From Bradyrhizobium sacchari (GTDB lineage: Bacteria; Pseudomonadota; Alphaproteobacteria; Rhizobiales; Xanthobacteraceae): a stretch of 45,717 nt of DNA. Every line of letters begins with the position of its first letter. The stretch's first letter is position 1. Below, one piece after another: positions 35,374-43,559 of the stretch. Location of the stretch: the NCBI RefSeq assembly GCF_002068095.1, contig NZ_LWIG01000033.1:382713-428429 (forward strand). The letters are read 5' to 3'. The notes under the pieces were generated by a model. The model searched no databases. It saw only the letters and a program-made list of their open reading frames with translations, and was not told where the DNA came from. Position numbers and translations under genes: made by a program.

Positions 35374-35399
35374 GCAGATTCCCGCGGAATCTGCTTTTT
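35374..35399 (+). terminator. Terminator-like hairpin in AraC-gene leader
   Basis: GCAGATTCC (35374-35382), loop CGC, GGAATCTGC (35386-35394), then five T. It is a 9-bp perfect stem with a T-run, 32 bases upstream of the AraC start. No upstream plus-strand gene exists for it to end (the caspase gene points away), so it may act as an attenuator. Confidence 0.65.
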
Positions 35400-35431
35400 C
35401 TTGGGCAATTGCGCTGCAAGCGGGGGCTGCC

Positions 35432-36397
35432 GTGTATCGCTGGTGTACGGACGAGGTGGAGCCGCATGACCGCTTCGACTATTGGCGCGAAGTCCGGTCC
35501 AAGGGCCTGTTCGGCGTCACCGCCGAGCTCGAGCGCGAGCGACGGACGGACTTCTACGGTGAATTCTCGCTCCGCCAGCTCGGCGGCGCCGGCCTCGTCG
35601 AGCTGAAGGCCTCTCCCTACACGGTCGAGCGCAGCACCTCCGACATCGCCTACGCGCCCAGCGACAGCATCTGCGTCTACCAGCAGCTCGGCAGCGGCGG
35701 CTGGTTCGGCGGCATGCGCGGAAGCGACTTTTCGATCGCCAATGGCAGCTTCGCCACCAGCCATACTGACCTGCCCTACCGCACCACGCCGCTCGGCGCC
35801 GGCGGCTTCCACCTGCGCATCCTGAAGGTCCCGGTGAGCTCCCTCCCCACGCAGGACAAGCGGGTGCGCGAGCTTGTGCCCCGGACCTTCGGCGATCCTA
35901 CCCTCACGCCGCTGCTGAGTGCGTGCTTTGCCGATCTCGGCAAAGCCGCGGTGGACGCCGAGGGGGCGCTGGATGCGGCCTCCCTCGTCCAGGCTCTCGC
36001 GCATCTGGCGCTGATCGAGCGTGGCATCGTGCGGCCCGGCAGCCGGCTTGGACAGGCCGCGCTGCGGACCGCCCGCCTGTCGCAGGCGCGACACCTGATC
36101 TCGCGCCATTTGCAGGACCCGGCTCTCGACCCGGCGATGGTGGCCGGCCAGCTCGGCGTGTCCGTCCGGCACCTGCACATGCTGTTCGAGGCCGCCGAGA
36201 AGAGTTTTTCGCTGACCGTGACCGACGAGCGCCTCAAGCAGAGCCGCCGCCTGATGCTTGAGGCGCCGGAACGGCGGATCGCCGACATCGCGGCCTCCTG
36301 CGGTTTCGAGAGCCTTGCGACCTACTACCGGGTCTTCAACGCCGCCTACGGCATGGCCCCCGGCGACTTCCGGACCCAGGGGTCCGAAGGGCATTAG
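35432..36397 (+). CDS. AraC-family transcriptional regulator
   Basis: A 321-residue regulator. Residues 1-205 form an N-terminal sensing/oligomerisation region of the AraC-binding-domain-like type (DRFDYWREVRSKGLFGV and QQLGSGGWFGGMRGSDFS). Residues about 220-318 are the two-helix-turn-helix AraC DNA-binding domain (MVAGQLGVSVRHLHMLFEAA and IADIAASCGFESLATYYRVF). It starts with GTG at 35432; GGGGG lies 5 bases upstream. It is divergent from the caspase-like gene, which could be a target. Ligand unknown. Confidence 0.9.
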   Translation: MYRWCTDEVEPHDRFDYWREVRSKGLFGVTAELERERRTDFYGEFSLRQLGGAGLVELKASPYTVERSTSDIAYAPSDSICVYQQLGSGGWFGGMRGSDFSIANGSFATSHTDLPYRTTPLGAGGFHLRILKVPVSSLPTQDKRVRELVPRTFGDPTLTPLLSACFADLGKAAVDAEGALDAASLVQALAHLALIERGIVRPGSRLGQAALRTARLSQARHLISRHLQDPALDPAMVAGQLGVSVRHLHMLFEAAEKSFSLTVTDERLKQSRRLMLEAPERRIADIAASCGFESLATYYRVFNAAYGMAPGDFRTQGSEGH

Positions 36398-36466
36398 CCG
36401 GTCCCCCGGGCGACCCGTGCCCGCGCATGGCGGGGGCGGAAAACCCCAGCCGCGCCCGGGATTTGG

Positions 36467-36488
36467 CTAAAAACCTCAGGTTTTTTAG
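36467..36488 (+). terminator. AT-rich hairpin downstream of AraC gene
   Basis: CTAAAAACC, loop TCA, GGTTTTTTAG form a near-perfect hairpin whose 3' arm contains a T-run, 70 bases after the AraC stop. Confidence 0.4.
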
Positions 36489-36509
36489 GGCCTTCCCGCG
36501 CCTGCTCCA

Positions 36510-36537
36510 TTGACTTTGGCCAATTCCTGCCTATGTT
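36510..36537 (+). promoter_or_regulatory. Candidate sigma-70 promoter for DEAD-box helicase
   Basis: TTGACT (36510-36515), 16-base spacing, TATGTT (36532-36537). Transcription from about 36545 would give a leader of about 150 bases, in keeping with the long cold-responsive leaders of some RNA-helicase genes. Confidence 0.5.
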
Positions 36538-36697
36538 CCGGTGCGACGCAGCTCGGATCGAAGAGCGATTCCTGAGCCTTGCGCTTTGTTCGCGTGAGTC
36601 AGCACCCCCAGCTTCCTAGAGAGCGCGCCGTTTCGGGGTGGAACGCGACCAGCCTTATTACCCTCGATTCCGAACGGCGGTTTCGACCAGAGGCTCA

Positions 36698-38206
36698 ATG
36701 TCCTTTTCAAATCTCGGACTGTCCGAAAAAGTCCTCGCCGCAGTGGCGGCCACCGGTTACACCAACCCCACCCCCATTCAGGAACAGGCGATCCCCCACG
36801 TCCTCGCGCGCAAGGACGTGCTCGGCATCGCCCAGACCGGCACCGGCAAGACCGCGGCCTTCGTGCTGCCGATGCTCACCATCCTCGAAAAGGGCCGCGC
36901 CCGGGCGCGCATGCCGCGCACGTTGATCCTGGAGCCGACCCGCGAGCTCGCGGCACAGGTGAAGGAAAACTTCGACCGCTACGGCGCTGGCCAGAAACTC
37001 AACGTCGCCCTCCTGATCGGCGGCGTCTCCTTCGGCGACCAGGACGCCAAGCTGATGCGCGGCGTCGACGTGCTCATCGCAACCCCGGGCCGCCTGCTCG
37101 ACCATACCGAACGCGGCGGCCTCCTGCTCACCGGCGTCGAGCTGCTCGTGATCGACGAGGCCGACCGCATGCTGGACATGGGCTTCATTCCCGACATCGA
37201 GCGCATCTGCAAGCTCGTCCCCTTCACCCGCCAGACCCTGTTCTTCACCGCAACCATGCCGCCGGAAATCCGGCGCATCACCGAAGCCTTCCTGCACAAT
37301 CCGCAGAAGGTCGAAGTCTCCCGCCCCGCCACCACCGCCGTCACCGTCACGCAGGCCCAGGTGCCCGCCGGACGCGAAGCGCACGAGAAGCGCGAATTGC
37401 TTCGCCGCCTGCTGCGCGAGGCCAAGGACCTCAAGAATGCGATCATCTTCTGCAATCGCAAGCGCGAGGTCGCGATCGTTCACAAATCGCTCCAGAAGCA
37501 CGGCTTCAGCGTCGGCGCACTACATGGCGACATGGACCAGCCGGCCCGCATGGCCGCGCTCGACCAGTTCCGCAAGGGCGAGCTGCCGCTCCTCGTCGCC
37601 TCTGACGTCGCCGCGCGCGGCCTCGACATTCCCGAGGTCAGCCACGTCTTCAATTTCGACGTTCCCCACCACGCCGATGACTACGTCCACCGCATCGGCC
37701 GCACCGGCCGCGCCGGCCGCACCGGCACCGCGATCTCGATCGTGACGCCGCTCGACCAGAAGTCGATGGCGGCGATCGAGAAGCTGATCGGCCAGAGCAT
37801 TCCGCGCGCCGAGGGCGACTACGAAGTCCACACTGAGGCCTCCGATACGGCCGAGCGTCCGCGCGAGCAGCGCGGCCGTGAGCGTTCACGTGGAGGGCGC
37901 GGCAAGCCGCAGCGCGGCGAGCGGCGCGGTCACGACCGTGAGCGCAGCCACGAGCCGCGCGAGGCGCGTGGCGATCCAAGACATTCTTCTGAAGCAAGAC
38001 ATTCTTCCGAAGCACGGCACGCGTCCGACGGAAAGCGCGCGTCAGAGCCGCGTCACGCCTCCCGCCCGCAGGCCAATACCTCGCATGTGCCGTCGATCGG
38101 CCGTCCCGAGCCGCGCCGCCAGCGCGAGGCCGACACCGAGCCGGGCGATCATTCGCACCTGCCGGCGTTCCTGTTGCGGCCGGTTCGCTCCCCCGCCGGC
38201 GCCTGA
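36698..38206 (+). CDS. DEAD-box RNA helicase (RhlE-like)
   Basis: A 502-residue ATP-dependent RNA helicase. Q motif (GYTNPTPIQEQAIPHVL), motif I AQTGTGKT, motif II DEAD (LLVIDEADRMLDMGF), motif III TAT, and C-terminal HRIGRTGRAGRTG are all present. After residue about 390 the chain becomes a long charged tail of Arg, Glu, Ser and His, with the short repeats RHSSEA, RHSSEA and RHASDG (an 18-base tandem duplication at 37979-38014). It is likely to bind RNA or partner proteins. The start at 36698 has AGAGG 4 bases upstream; upstream in-frame sequence looks non-coding. Confidence 0.93.
   Translation: MSFSNLGLSEKVLAAVAATGYTNPTPIQEQAIPHVLARKDVLGIAQTGTGKTAAFVLPMLTILEKGRARARMPRTLILEPTRELAAQVKENFDRYGAGQKLNVALLIGGVSFGDQDAKLMRGVDVLIATPGRLLDHTERGGLLLTGVELLVIDEADRMLDMGFIPDIERICKLVPFTRQTLFFTATMPPEIRRITEAFLHNPQKVEVSRPATTAVTVTQAQVPAGREAHEKRELLRRLLREAKDLKNAIIFCNRKREVAIVHKSLQKHGFSVGALHGDMDQPARMAALDQFRKGELPLLVASDVAARGLDIPEVSHVFNFDVPHHADDYVHRIGRTGRAGRTGTAISIVTPLDQKSMAAIEKLIGQSIPRAEGDYEVHTEASDTAERPREQRGRERSRGGRGKPQRGERRGHDRERSHEPREARGDPRHSSEARHSSEARHASDGKRASEPRHASRPQANTSHVPSIGRPEPRRQREADTEPGDHSHLPAFLLRPVRSPAGA
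37979..38014 (+). repeat. 18-bp tandem duplication in helicase tail
   Basis: AGACATTCTTCTGAAGCA is followed directly by a copy with one base changed. It encodes R-H-S-S-E-A twice, and a degenerate third unit (R-H-A-S-D-G) follows. Confidence 0.85.
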
Positions 38207-38225
38207 AGCGCGATACGCTTCAGGC
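38201..38225. terminator. Perfect hairpin spanning the helicase stop codon
   Basis: GCCTGAAGCG, loop CGATA, CGCTTCAGGC: a 10-bp perfect stem. The TGA stop of the helicase lies inside the left arm. No T-run follows, so it could protect the mRNA end from 3' decay as much as end transcription. Confidence 0.55.
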
Positions 38226-38263
38226 TGGTTGAAACAGGCTGCTGCACACTTTTTCAGACGCAT

Positions 38264-38294
38264 TCGTGAACGTATATTTACGGGGTGTTCACGA
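38264..38294. promoter_or_regulatory. Inverted repeat upstream of GGDEF gene
   Basis: TCGTGAAC and GTTCACGA are perfect 8-bp arms around a 15-base AT-rich spacer holding TATATTTA, 75 bases before the start. This layout fits a dimeric regulator site overlapping a -10 region. Confidence 0.45.
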
Positions 38295-38369
38295 TCGTCC
38301 ATTAGCCTGCGAACATAATTTAAGCATTGCTGCGGTCGACGGCGCTCCGACCGCTGTGGGGTATGTTCT

Positions 38370-39437
38370 GTGGTCAAGGTTCTCGACGAACACGAACGCA
38401 CGATGGCGTTCGCCGAAGTGGCGCTCGGTCAGATCCGATCGCTTCGACAGACTGCAATTCCCCGCAATTACGAGATCTGGTACGTCTACGCCACCGGCTA
38501 CAACGCACCGCTCAACAAGATCATCAACGAGACGCTGGCTCGTCACGGCAAGCTGACCGAAGCCGATCTCGAGCAGATCTACGAGACCTATCTCTCACAC
38601 ATCAAGACCACCGACCGCATCGACAAGGTCGGCGCGCGCGTCATCGGCGAGATCGACGACGTGATGCGCGTCCTGGGCGATGCGCTCGGGATGACCGGCT
38701 CCTACGATGCCAGCCTGTCGGGCGCCTCCGAAAAGCTGGCGTCGGCCAAGAGCCGCGACCAGATCAAGGCGATCGTCGAGACGCTGCTGCGTTCGACCAG
38801 CGAGATGCGCGAGACCAACAAGGCGCTGGAGGACCGGCTGACGCTGTCGAAGAACGAGATCAGCAATCTCCAGCAGAGCCTCGAGGCGATCCGCGCCGAG
38901 AGTCTGACCGACCCGCTCACCGGCCTCGGCAACCGCAAATATTTCGACCGCATGATCGGCATGGCCGTGCAGAGCGCACTCGCCTCGGGCGAGCCGCTCT
39001 CGCTGCTGCTGTTCGACATCGATCACTTCAAGTCGTTCAACGATTCCTACGGCCATCTCACCGGCGACCAGGTGCTGCGGCTCGTCGGCCTGTCGCTGAA
39101 GCAGACCATCAAGGGCCAGGACATCACCGCCCGTTACGGCGGCGAGGAGTTCGCGGTGGTGCTGCCCAACACCGCGCTGCGCCAGGCCCTCACCGTCGCT
39201 GATCACATCCGCCGCGCAGTGATGGCGAAGGAATTGAAGAAGAAGTCGACCGGCGAGATTCTTGGCCGCGTCACCATCTCCGTCGGCGTCTCCATGCTCA
39301 AGCCGGGCGACGACACCGACGCATTGATCGAACGTGCGGACGCCTGCCTCTACGCCGCCAAGCGCAACGGCCGCAACCGCGTGATCTGCGAAGCCGATCC
39401 CGAATTCGCGATCGAGAGCCATAGCCGGGTGGCGTAG
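38370..39437 (+). CDS. GGDEF-domain diguanylate cyclase
   Basis: A 355-residue protein probably making cyclic di-GMP. Residues about 1-170 form a helical N-terminal region (EIWYVYATGYNAPLNKIINE, then coiled-coil-like segments) with no membrane span; I do not recognise its ligand. Residues about 175-345 are a GGDEF domain with DPLTGLGNRKYFDRM and an intact active site RYGGEEFAVVLPN (GGEEF at 257-261). The inhibitory RxxD site reads K-G-Q-D, so feedback inhibition may be weakened. It starts with GTG at 38370; an in-frame ATG at 38403 is possible. It converges with the TfoX-like gene across a palindromic repeat. Confidence 0.9.
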   Translation: MVKVLDEHERTMAFAEVALGQIRSLRQTAIPRNYEIWYVYATGYNAPLNKIINETLARHGKLTEADLEQIYETYLSHIKTTDRIDKVGARVIGEIDDVMRVLGDALGMTGSYDASLSGASEKLASAKSRDQIKAIVETLLRSTSEMRETNKALEDRLTLSKNEISNLQQSLEAIRAESLTDPLTGLGNRKYFDRMIGMAVQSALASGEPLSLLLFDIDHFKSFNDSYGHLTGDQVLRLVGLSLKQTIKGQDITARYGGEEFAVVLPNTALRQALTVADHIRRAVMAKELKKKSTGEILGRVTISVGVSMLKPGDDTDALIERADACLYAAKRNGRNRVICEADPEFAIESHSRVA

Positions 39438-39452
39438 ACTTTCATCAACTGC

Positions 39453-39537
39453 CCTAGGGTGAGCAAAGGCGCAAAGCGCCGTGCCCACCAGCAATGCTGC
39501 GACATTGGTGGGCACGCTTCGCTTTGCCCAACCCTAC
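39453..39537. repeat. Palindromic repeat, family 2
   Basis: Arms run from CTAGGGTGAGCAAAG and GCCGTGCCCACC to GGTGGGCACG and CTTTGCCCAACCCTAC around a short centre. It sits between convergent GGDEF and TfoX-like genes and covers the TfoX stop codon (39534-39536). I recall near-identical elements as abundant in Bradyrhizobium genomes. It may end transcripts from both sides. Confidence 0.75.
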
Positions 39538-39968
39538 AGCACCGTCTTCTTGGTCGCTTTCTTGGCCGGACGCTTCGTCTTGGCAGCGAGTTTCTTCGCC
39601 GCCGCCTTTTTCGCAGGCTTTTTCGCCGCCGCCTTCCTCGGCCGCTTCTTCACCCTGGCGCGCTGCGCGGCGGCGAGTGCCGCCCTCGCCCATTGTGCGA
39701 GCTCCGTGGAATCGTCGAACAGGCGTGCGGGCAGCTCCCAGTAGGAGTTGACCACCACGGTCTTGGCGCGGGTCGAATATTGAAACGGTTTTGAGCCTTC
39801 CGCCTCAAAGTCCGGGATCGTCAACTCGTCGGCACGCAAGAACAGGCCGGCGCGCAGCGACAGCGCGAAGTTGATGCCATCGGCTGAGACGCCGTAGCCG
39901 GAAAACATTTTTCGGATGGTGACGGGGCCGAAATCGGCGAACAGGTCGATCAGGAATTCGCGGTCCAT
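39534..39968 (-). CDS. TfoX/Sxy N-terminal-domain protein with histone-H1-like tail
   Basis: A 144-residue protein. Residues 1-100 are a TfoX N-terminal domain (FGPVTIRKMFSGYGVSADGI and YWELPARLFDDSTELAQWA), a fold found in competence regulators but also in many proteins of unknown role. From about residue 106 the chain is a lysine/alanine/proline tail (KKAAAKK-type units), like histone H1 or rhizobial HU-like tails, suggesting nucleic-acid binding. The ATG at 39968 is preferred, with GGGAGAGAG upstream; a GTG at 39986 is in frame. The gene is bounded by two repeats. The Sxy name should not be taken as proof of a competence role. Confidence 0.85.
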   Translation of the reverse strand: MDREFLIDLFADFGPVTIRKMFSGYGVSADGINFALSLRAGLFLRADELTIPDFEAEGSKPFQYSTRAKTVVVNSYWELPARLFDDSTELAQWARAALAAAQRARVKKRPRKAAAKKPAKKAAAKKLAAKTKRPAKKATKKTVL

Positions 39969-39987
39969 GCGCACGCTCTCTCCCACC

Positions 39988-40122
39988 GTCGTCCAGGCGA
40001 ACGCCAGGACCCATTATCCCGGGGAGGAGTTTAGCGAAAACTGCCCGTCGTACCAGCGTCGATACTGAGCCGCCCATCACCGCGAGATCACGCGGTATGG
40101 ATCCTGGCGTTCGCCAGGGCGA
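39988..40122. repeat. Palindromic repeat, family 3
   Basis: Terminal inverted repeats GTCGTCCAGGCGAACGCCAG and CTGGCGTTCGCCAGGGCGAT flank about 90 bases with GGGGAGGAGTTTAGCG and TCACGCGGTATGG. I recall this composite element as very common in Bradyrhizobium intergenic DNA. It lies between the sufA end and the TfoX-like gene start and may carry or disrupt the promoter of the latter. Confidence 0.75.
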
Positions 40123-40149
40123 TGGCTGATTAAAACGCGAAAGCCGGGC

Positions 40150-40548
40150 TTACCCGTCGATCTTGGCCGGACGCAGTTCGACCGACTCGCCGCAGCCGCA
40201 GGCGGAGACCTGGTTGGGGTTGTTGAAGACGAACTGGGCCTGCATCTTGTCGGCCTTATAGTCCATCTCGGTGCCGAGCAGGAAGAGCACGGCCTTGGGA
40301 TCGACCAGGATCTTGACGCCCTTGTCCTCGACGACCTCGTCGGTCGGGCGGATCTCGTGGGCGTATTCGACCGTGTAGGACTGGCCGGCGCAGCCGCCGT
40401 TCTTCACGCCGACGCGCAAGCCCACAATCTCCGAGTCCGCGCGCTGGGTCAGCTCGGTGATGCGCTGGGCAGCGGCATCCGTCAGCCGCATCACCTGCGG
40501 GCGCGGCCGCCGCGGCTTCGGAGTGGATGCTGGTGTTGCCTGTGTCAT
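40150..40548 (-). CDS. sufA: HesB/IscA-type iron-sulfur carrier, SufA
   Basis: A 132-residue A-type carrier that takes Fe-S clusters from the scaffold to target proteins. The three conserved cysteines are present: GVKNGGCAGQSY and SACGCGESVEL. An N-terminal extension of about 20 residues is proline- and arginine-rich (STPKPRRPRPQ). It is the last gene of the suf operon, 64 bases after sufT. Length and position fit SufA; IscA is not expected here. Confidence 0.92.
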   Translation of the reverse strand: MTQATPASTPKPRRPRPQVMRLTDAAAQRITELTQRADSEIVGLRVGVKNGGCAGQSYTVEYAHEIRPTDEVVEDKGVKILVDPKAVLFLLGTEMDYKADKMQAQFVFNNPNQVSACGCGESVELRPAKIDG

Positions 40549-40612
40549 GTCAGTGATGTGGTCCGTTACGGCGCGAATTCAATGCCAGGGGGTCAAAGCA
40601 AGAGTGTACGCG

Positions 40613-40984
40613 TCACCACATGTTGAGCACGAGGCGGGCCTCGTCGCTCATGCGCTCGGGCGACCACGGTGGCTCCCAGACCACCTTGACGTCGACCACG
40701 CCGACGCCGGGGACGCTCGCGACCGCGTTCTCGACCATGGTCGGCAGCTCGCCGGCGGCCGGACAGTTCGGCGTCGTCAGCGTCATCTGGACGTCGACGG
40801 AGCGGTCGTCCTTGATCTCGACCTTGTAGATGAGGCCGAGCTCGTAGATGTCGGCCGGGATTTCCGGGTCGAACACGGTCTTCAGCCCGGCAATGATCTC
40901 AGTGGTGAGACGCTCGGTCTCCTCCGGCGGCAGCGCCGAATGGGTCTCCATCGGATTGGCTTTGATTTCGGCCGTGTCACTCAT
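40613..40984 (-). CDS. sufT: SufT-like MIP18/DUF59 protein
   Basis: A 123-residue Fe-S maturation factor. The core TVFDPEIPADIYELGLIY and TLTTPNCPAAGELP are the DUF59 hallmarks, with one conserved Cys. These proteins help deliver clusters; the yeast/human relative is in the CIA targeting complex. Its start overlaps the sufS stop by 4 bases, so it is translated with it. Confidence 0.92.
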   Translation of the reverse strand: MSDTAEIKANPMETHSALPPEETERLTTEIIAGLKTVFDPEIPADIYELGLIYKVEIKDDRSVDVQMTLTTPNCPAAGELPTMVENAVASVPGVGVVDVKVVWEPPWSPERMSDEARLVLNMW

Positions 40985-42228
40985 GCGAACAAATCCCGCG
41001 CCTTCAGCAGCGCCTGTGCCAGATGATCGACTTCTTCCCGCGTATTATACATGCCGAACGAGGCCCGGCAGGTGGCCGTCACATTGAACCGCTCTAAAAG
41101 CGGCATGACGCAGTGGGTGCCGGCGCGGACCGCGATGCCCTGGCGGTCGATCACGGTGGCGACGTCGTGGGCATGCGCGCCCTTGAGCTCGAACGAGATC
41201 ACCGGGCCCTTGCCGCGCGCCGTGCCGATCAGCCGCAGCGAGTTGATCTCGCGCAGCTTCTCCTGGGCGTAGGCCGTCAGGTCGGCCTCGTGCGCGGCAA
41301 TGCGCTCCTTGCCGATCGAATTGACGTAGTCGATGGCGGCGCCAAGACCCACGGCCTCGACGATCGCGGGCGTGCCCGCCTCGAACTTGTGCGGGGGATC
41401 GCCATAGGTGACGACCTCGCGGGAGACCTCGCGGATCATCTCGCCGCCGCCGTTGAAGGGGCGCATCGCGACGAGTTGGTCGTACTTGGCCCAGAGCACG
41501 CCGATGCCGGTCGGACCATAGACCTTGTGGCCGGTGAAGACGTAGAAGTCGCAGCCGATGTCCTGGACGTCCACCGGCAGATGCACGGCGCCCTGGCTGC
41601 CGTCCACCAGCACCGGGATGCCGCGGGCATGGGCGATCCTGACGACGTCCTTGACCGGCACGATGGTGCCGAGCGCGTTCGACATCTGCGTGATCGCGAC
41701 CAGCTTGGTCTTCGCCGTCAGCAGCTTCTCGAACTCATCGATCAGGAAATTGCCCTCGTCGTCGACCGGGGCCCATTTGATCACGGCACCCTGGCGTTCC
41801 CGCAGGAAATGCCACGGCACGATGTTGGAGTGGTGCTCCATGATCGAGATGACGATCTCGTCGCCGTCCCGGATGTTCGGGCCACCCCACGACGACGCCA
41901 CCAGATTGATCGCCTCGGTCGCGTTGCGGGTAAAGATCACTTCCTCAGTGCGCGAGGCATTGATGAACTGCGCCACCTTGGCGCGGCCGCCCTCATAGGC
42001 TTCCGTCGCAGCGTTCGCCAGGTAGTGCAGGCCGCGATGCACGTTGGCATATTCGCTCGTATAGGCCTGCGTCATGCGGTCGAGCACGGCACTCGGCTTC
42101 TGCGCCGACGCGGCGTTGTCGAGATAGACCAGCGGTTTGCCATAGACCTGCATGGCGAGCGCCGGAAAGTCCTGGCGCACGCGCGCGACGTCATAGGCAC
42201 CGTTCTTGACCGCGGGATGCGTGCTCAT
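40981..42228 (-). CDS. sufS: Cysteine desulfurase SufS
   Basis: A 415-residue PLP enzyme that takes sulfur from cysteine for Fe-S cluster synthesis. The PLP lysine is in VFTGHKVYGPTGIGVLW. The catalytic cysteine is C387 in TATCRASFGMYNTREE, the group II (SufS) type with a short loop. It overlaps sufD at the start and sufT at the end by 4 bases each. SufE is not in the window. Confidence 0.96.
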   Translation of the reverse strand: MSTHPAVKNGAYDVARVRQDFPALAMQVYGKPLVYLDNAASAQKPSAVLDRMTQAYTSEYANVHRGLHYLANAATEAYEGGRAKVAQFINASRTEEVIFTRNATEAINLVASSWGGPNIRDGDEIVISIMEHHSNIVPWHFLRERQGAVIKWAPVDDEGNFLIDEFEKLLTAKTKLVAITQMSNALGTIVPVKDVVRIAHARGIPVLVDGSQGAVHLPVDVQDIGCDFYVFTGHKVYGPTGIGVLWAKYDQLVAMRPFNGGGEMIREVSREVVTYGDPPHKFEAGTPAIVEAVGLGAAIDYVNSIGKERIAAHEADLTAYAQEKLREINSLRLIGTARGKGPVISFELKGAHAHDVATVIDRQGIAVRAGTHCVMPLLERFNVTATCRASFGMYNTREEVDHLAQALLKARDLFA

Positions 42229-43547
42229 GACCGACGCTCCAGCCAGCGCTCGGCGATGCCGATCACGTGCTCACGCAGATTGTCGTCGGCGATCTGCTCG
42301 ATCGCCTCACCGACAAAGGCCTGGATCAGCAGCGCCTGGGCCTGCTTCTCCGGCAAGCCGCGCGCCTTCAGATAGAACAAGAGGCTGTCGTCCAGCGCGC
42401 CGGCGGTGGCGCCGTGGCCGCAGGAAACGTCGTCGGCGAAGATTTCCAGCTCGGGCTTGTTGTCCGCCTCGGCTTCGTCCGAGAGCAGCAGCGCACGGGT
42501 CATCATCTTGCCGTCGGTCTTCTGCGCGTCGGGGCGGACGATGATACGGCCCTGGAACACCGAATGGGCGCGATCGTCGATCACCGCGCGAAAAGTCTCG
42601 CGGCTGACGCAGTTCGGCACGGCATGGTCGACGACAAGCGTGGTGTCGCCATGCTCGGTCTTCTGCAGCAGGTTCACGCCATTGGCCGAGAGCTCGCTGC
42701 CCTCGCCCGCCAGCGTGATGAAGCCCTGCAGGCGGCTGACGGCAGCGCCGGTGGTCATGTTGAAGAAGTTCAGCTTGGTATTGGCACCGACGGTAACGAA
42801 CTGCGAGGTGACGTTCACCGCATCAGGCGCATCGTCCATCAGACGGATATGCGCAACGTCGGCGTCATCGCCGATCCAGAGGACCACCGCATCGTTGACC
42901 TGGTAGCCACTCGCCTTTCCGGCTGCGACGAAGCTCTCGACGATCGTGGCGCGCACGCCCTTGCCAATCCGCAGATGCGAACGGGTGAACGCGGACGCAC
43001 CAGCCGCCGTCGCGACATGAATGACCTGGATCGGCGCGGACAAGTGGGTGCCGTCGGCCACCGAGACCACCACGCCATCCGTCGCCATCGCCGCATTGAG
43101 CGAGATCACCGCATCGATCGCGGCGGTTTGGAGGAGATCGCCGGCGGCGTGATTGGCCTCGTTCGCCAGGACCTCGCGCACCGTCTTGACGCTCACCTCG
43201 GACGCGAGTGTCTTCACGTCGGAGAGATCGGCCACGAACACACCGTCGACCAGCACCAGCTTGCGGGCGCCAGCGATCGCATGCGCCTTCACGGCTTCCG
43301 CAGCGCGCTTCAGCGCGGCCGCATCGGGCGCCGCTGCCAGCGGCAGTACCTCGCCGACCAGCGCGCGCAGATCGGTGTATTTCCACTCCTCGATCCGGCG
43401 GTGCGGCAGGCCGAGACGCTCATAGGTCTCGAATGCCTCCCGGCGCACTGCTCCCACGGCCGACGAACCCGGCAAGCGGCCTTCGGCGCTGGCGAAGAGA
43501 TCGCTCACCGCGCGGCCGTTCCCGGTCTTTGCCACAGCAACGTTCAT
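42225..43547 (-). CDS. sufD: SufD, SufBCD scaffold subunit
   Basis: A 440-residue partner of SufB in the SufBC2D scaffold where clusters are assembled. It has the right-handed beta-helix core and the C-terminal VSCGHGATAGALDDSLLFYL motif with the conserved His. The ATG at 43547 is preferred (AAGGA 9 bases upstream); a TTG at 43553 is also in frame. It is 12 bases after the sufC stop and overlaps sufS by 4 bases. Confidence 0.95.
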   Translation of the reverse strand: MNVAVAKTGNGRAVSDLFASAEGRLPGSSAVGAVRREAFETYERLGLPHRRIEEWKYTDLRALVGEVLPLAAAPDAAALKRAAEAVKAHAIAGARKLVLVDGVFVADLSDVKTLASEVSVKTVREVLANEANHAAGDLLQTAAIDAVISLNAAMATDGVVVSVADGTHLSAPIQVIHVATAAGASAFTRSHLRIGKGVRATIVESFVAAGKASGYQVNDAVVLWIGDDADVAHIRLMDDAPDAVNVTSQFVTVGANTKLNFFNMTTGAAVSRLQGFITLAGEGSELSANGVNLLQKTEHGDTTLVVDHAVPNCVSRETFRAVIDDRAHSVFQGRIIVRPDAQKTDGKMMTRALLLSDEAEADNKPELEIFADDVSCGHGATAGALDDSLLFYLKARGLPEKQAQALLIQAFVGEAIEQIADDNLREHVIGIAERWLERRS

Positions 43548-43559
43548 CTCCAAAAATCC

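Larger units (their letters stand above)
36398..36697. other. Intergenic region before DEAD-box helicase gene
   Basis: These 300 bases hold a weak terminator-like hairpin (36467-36488), a good promoter match (36510-36537) and a leader of about 150 bases before the helicase ATG. No gene is supported. Confidence 0.5.
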
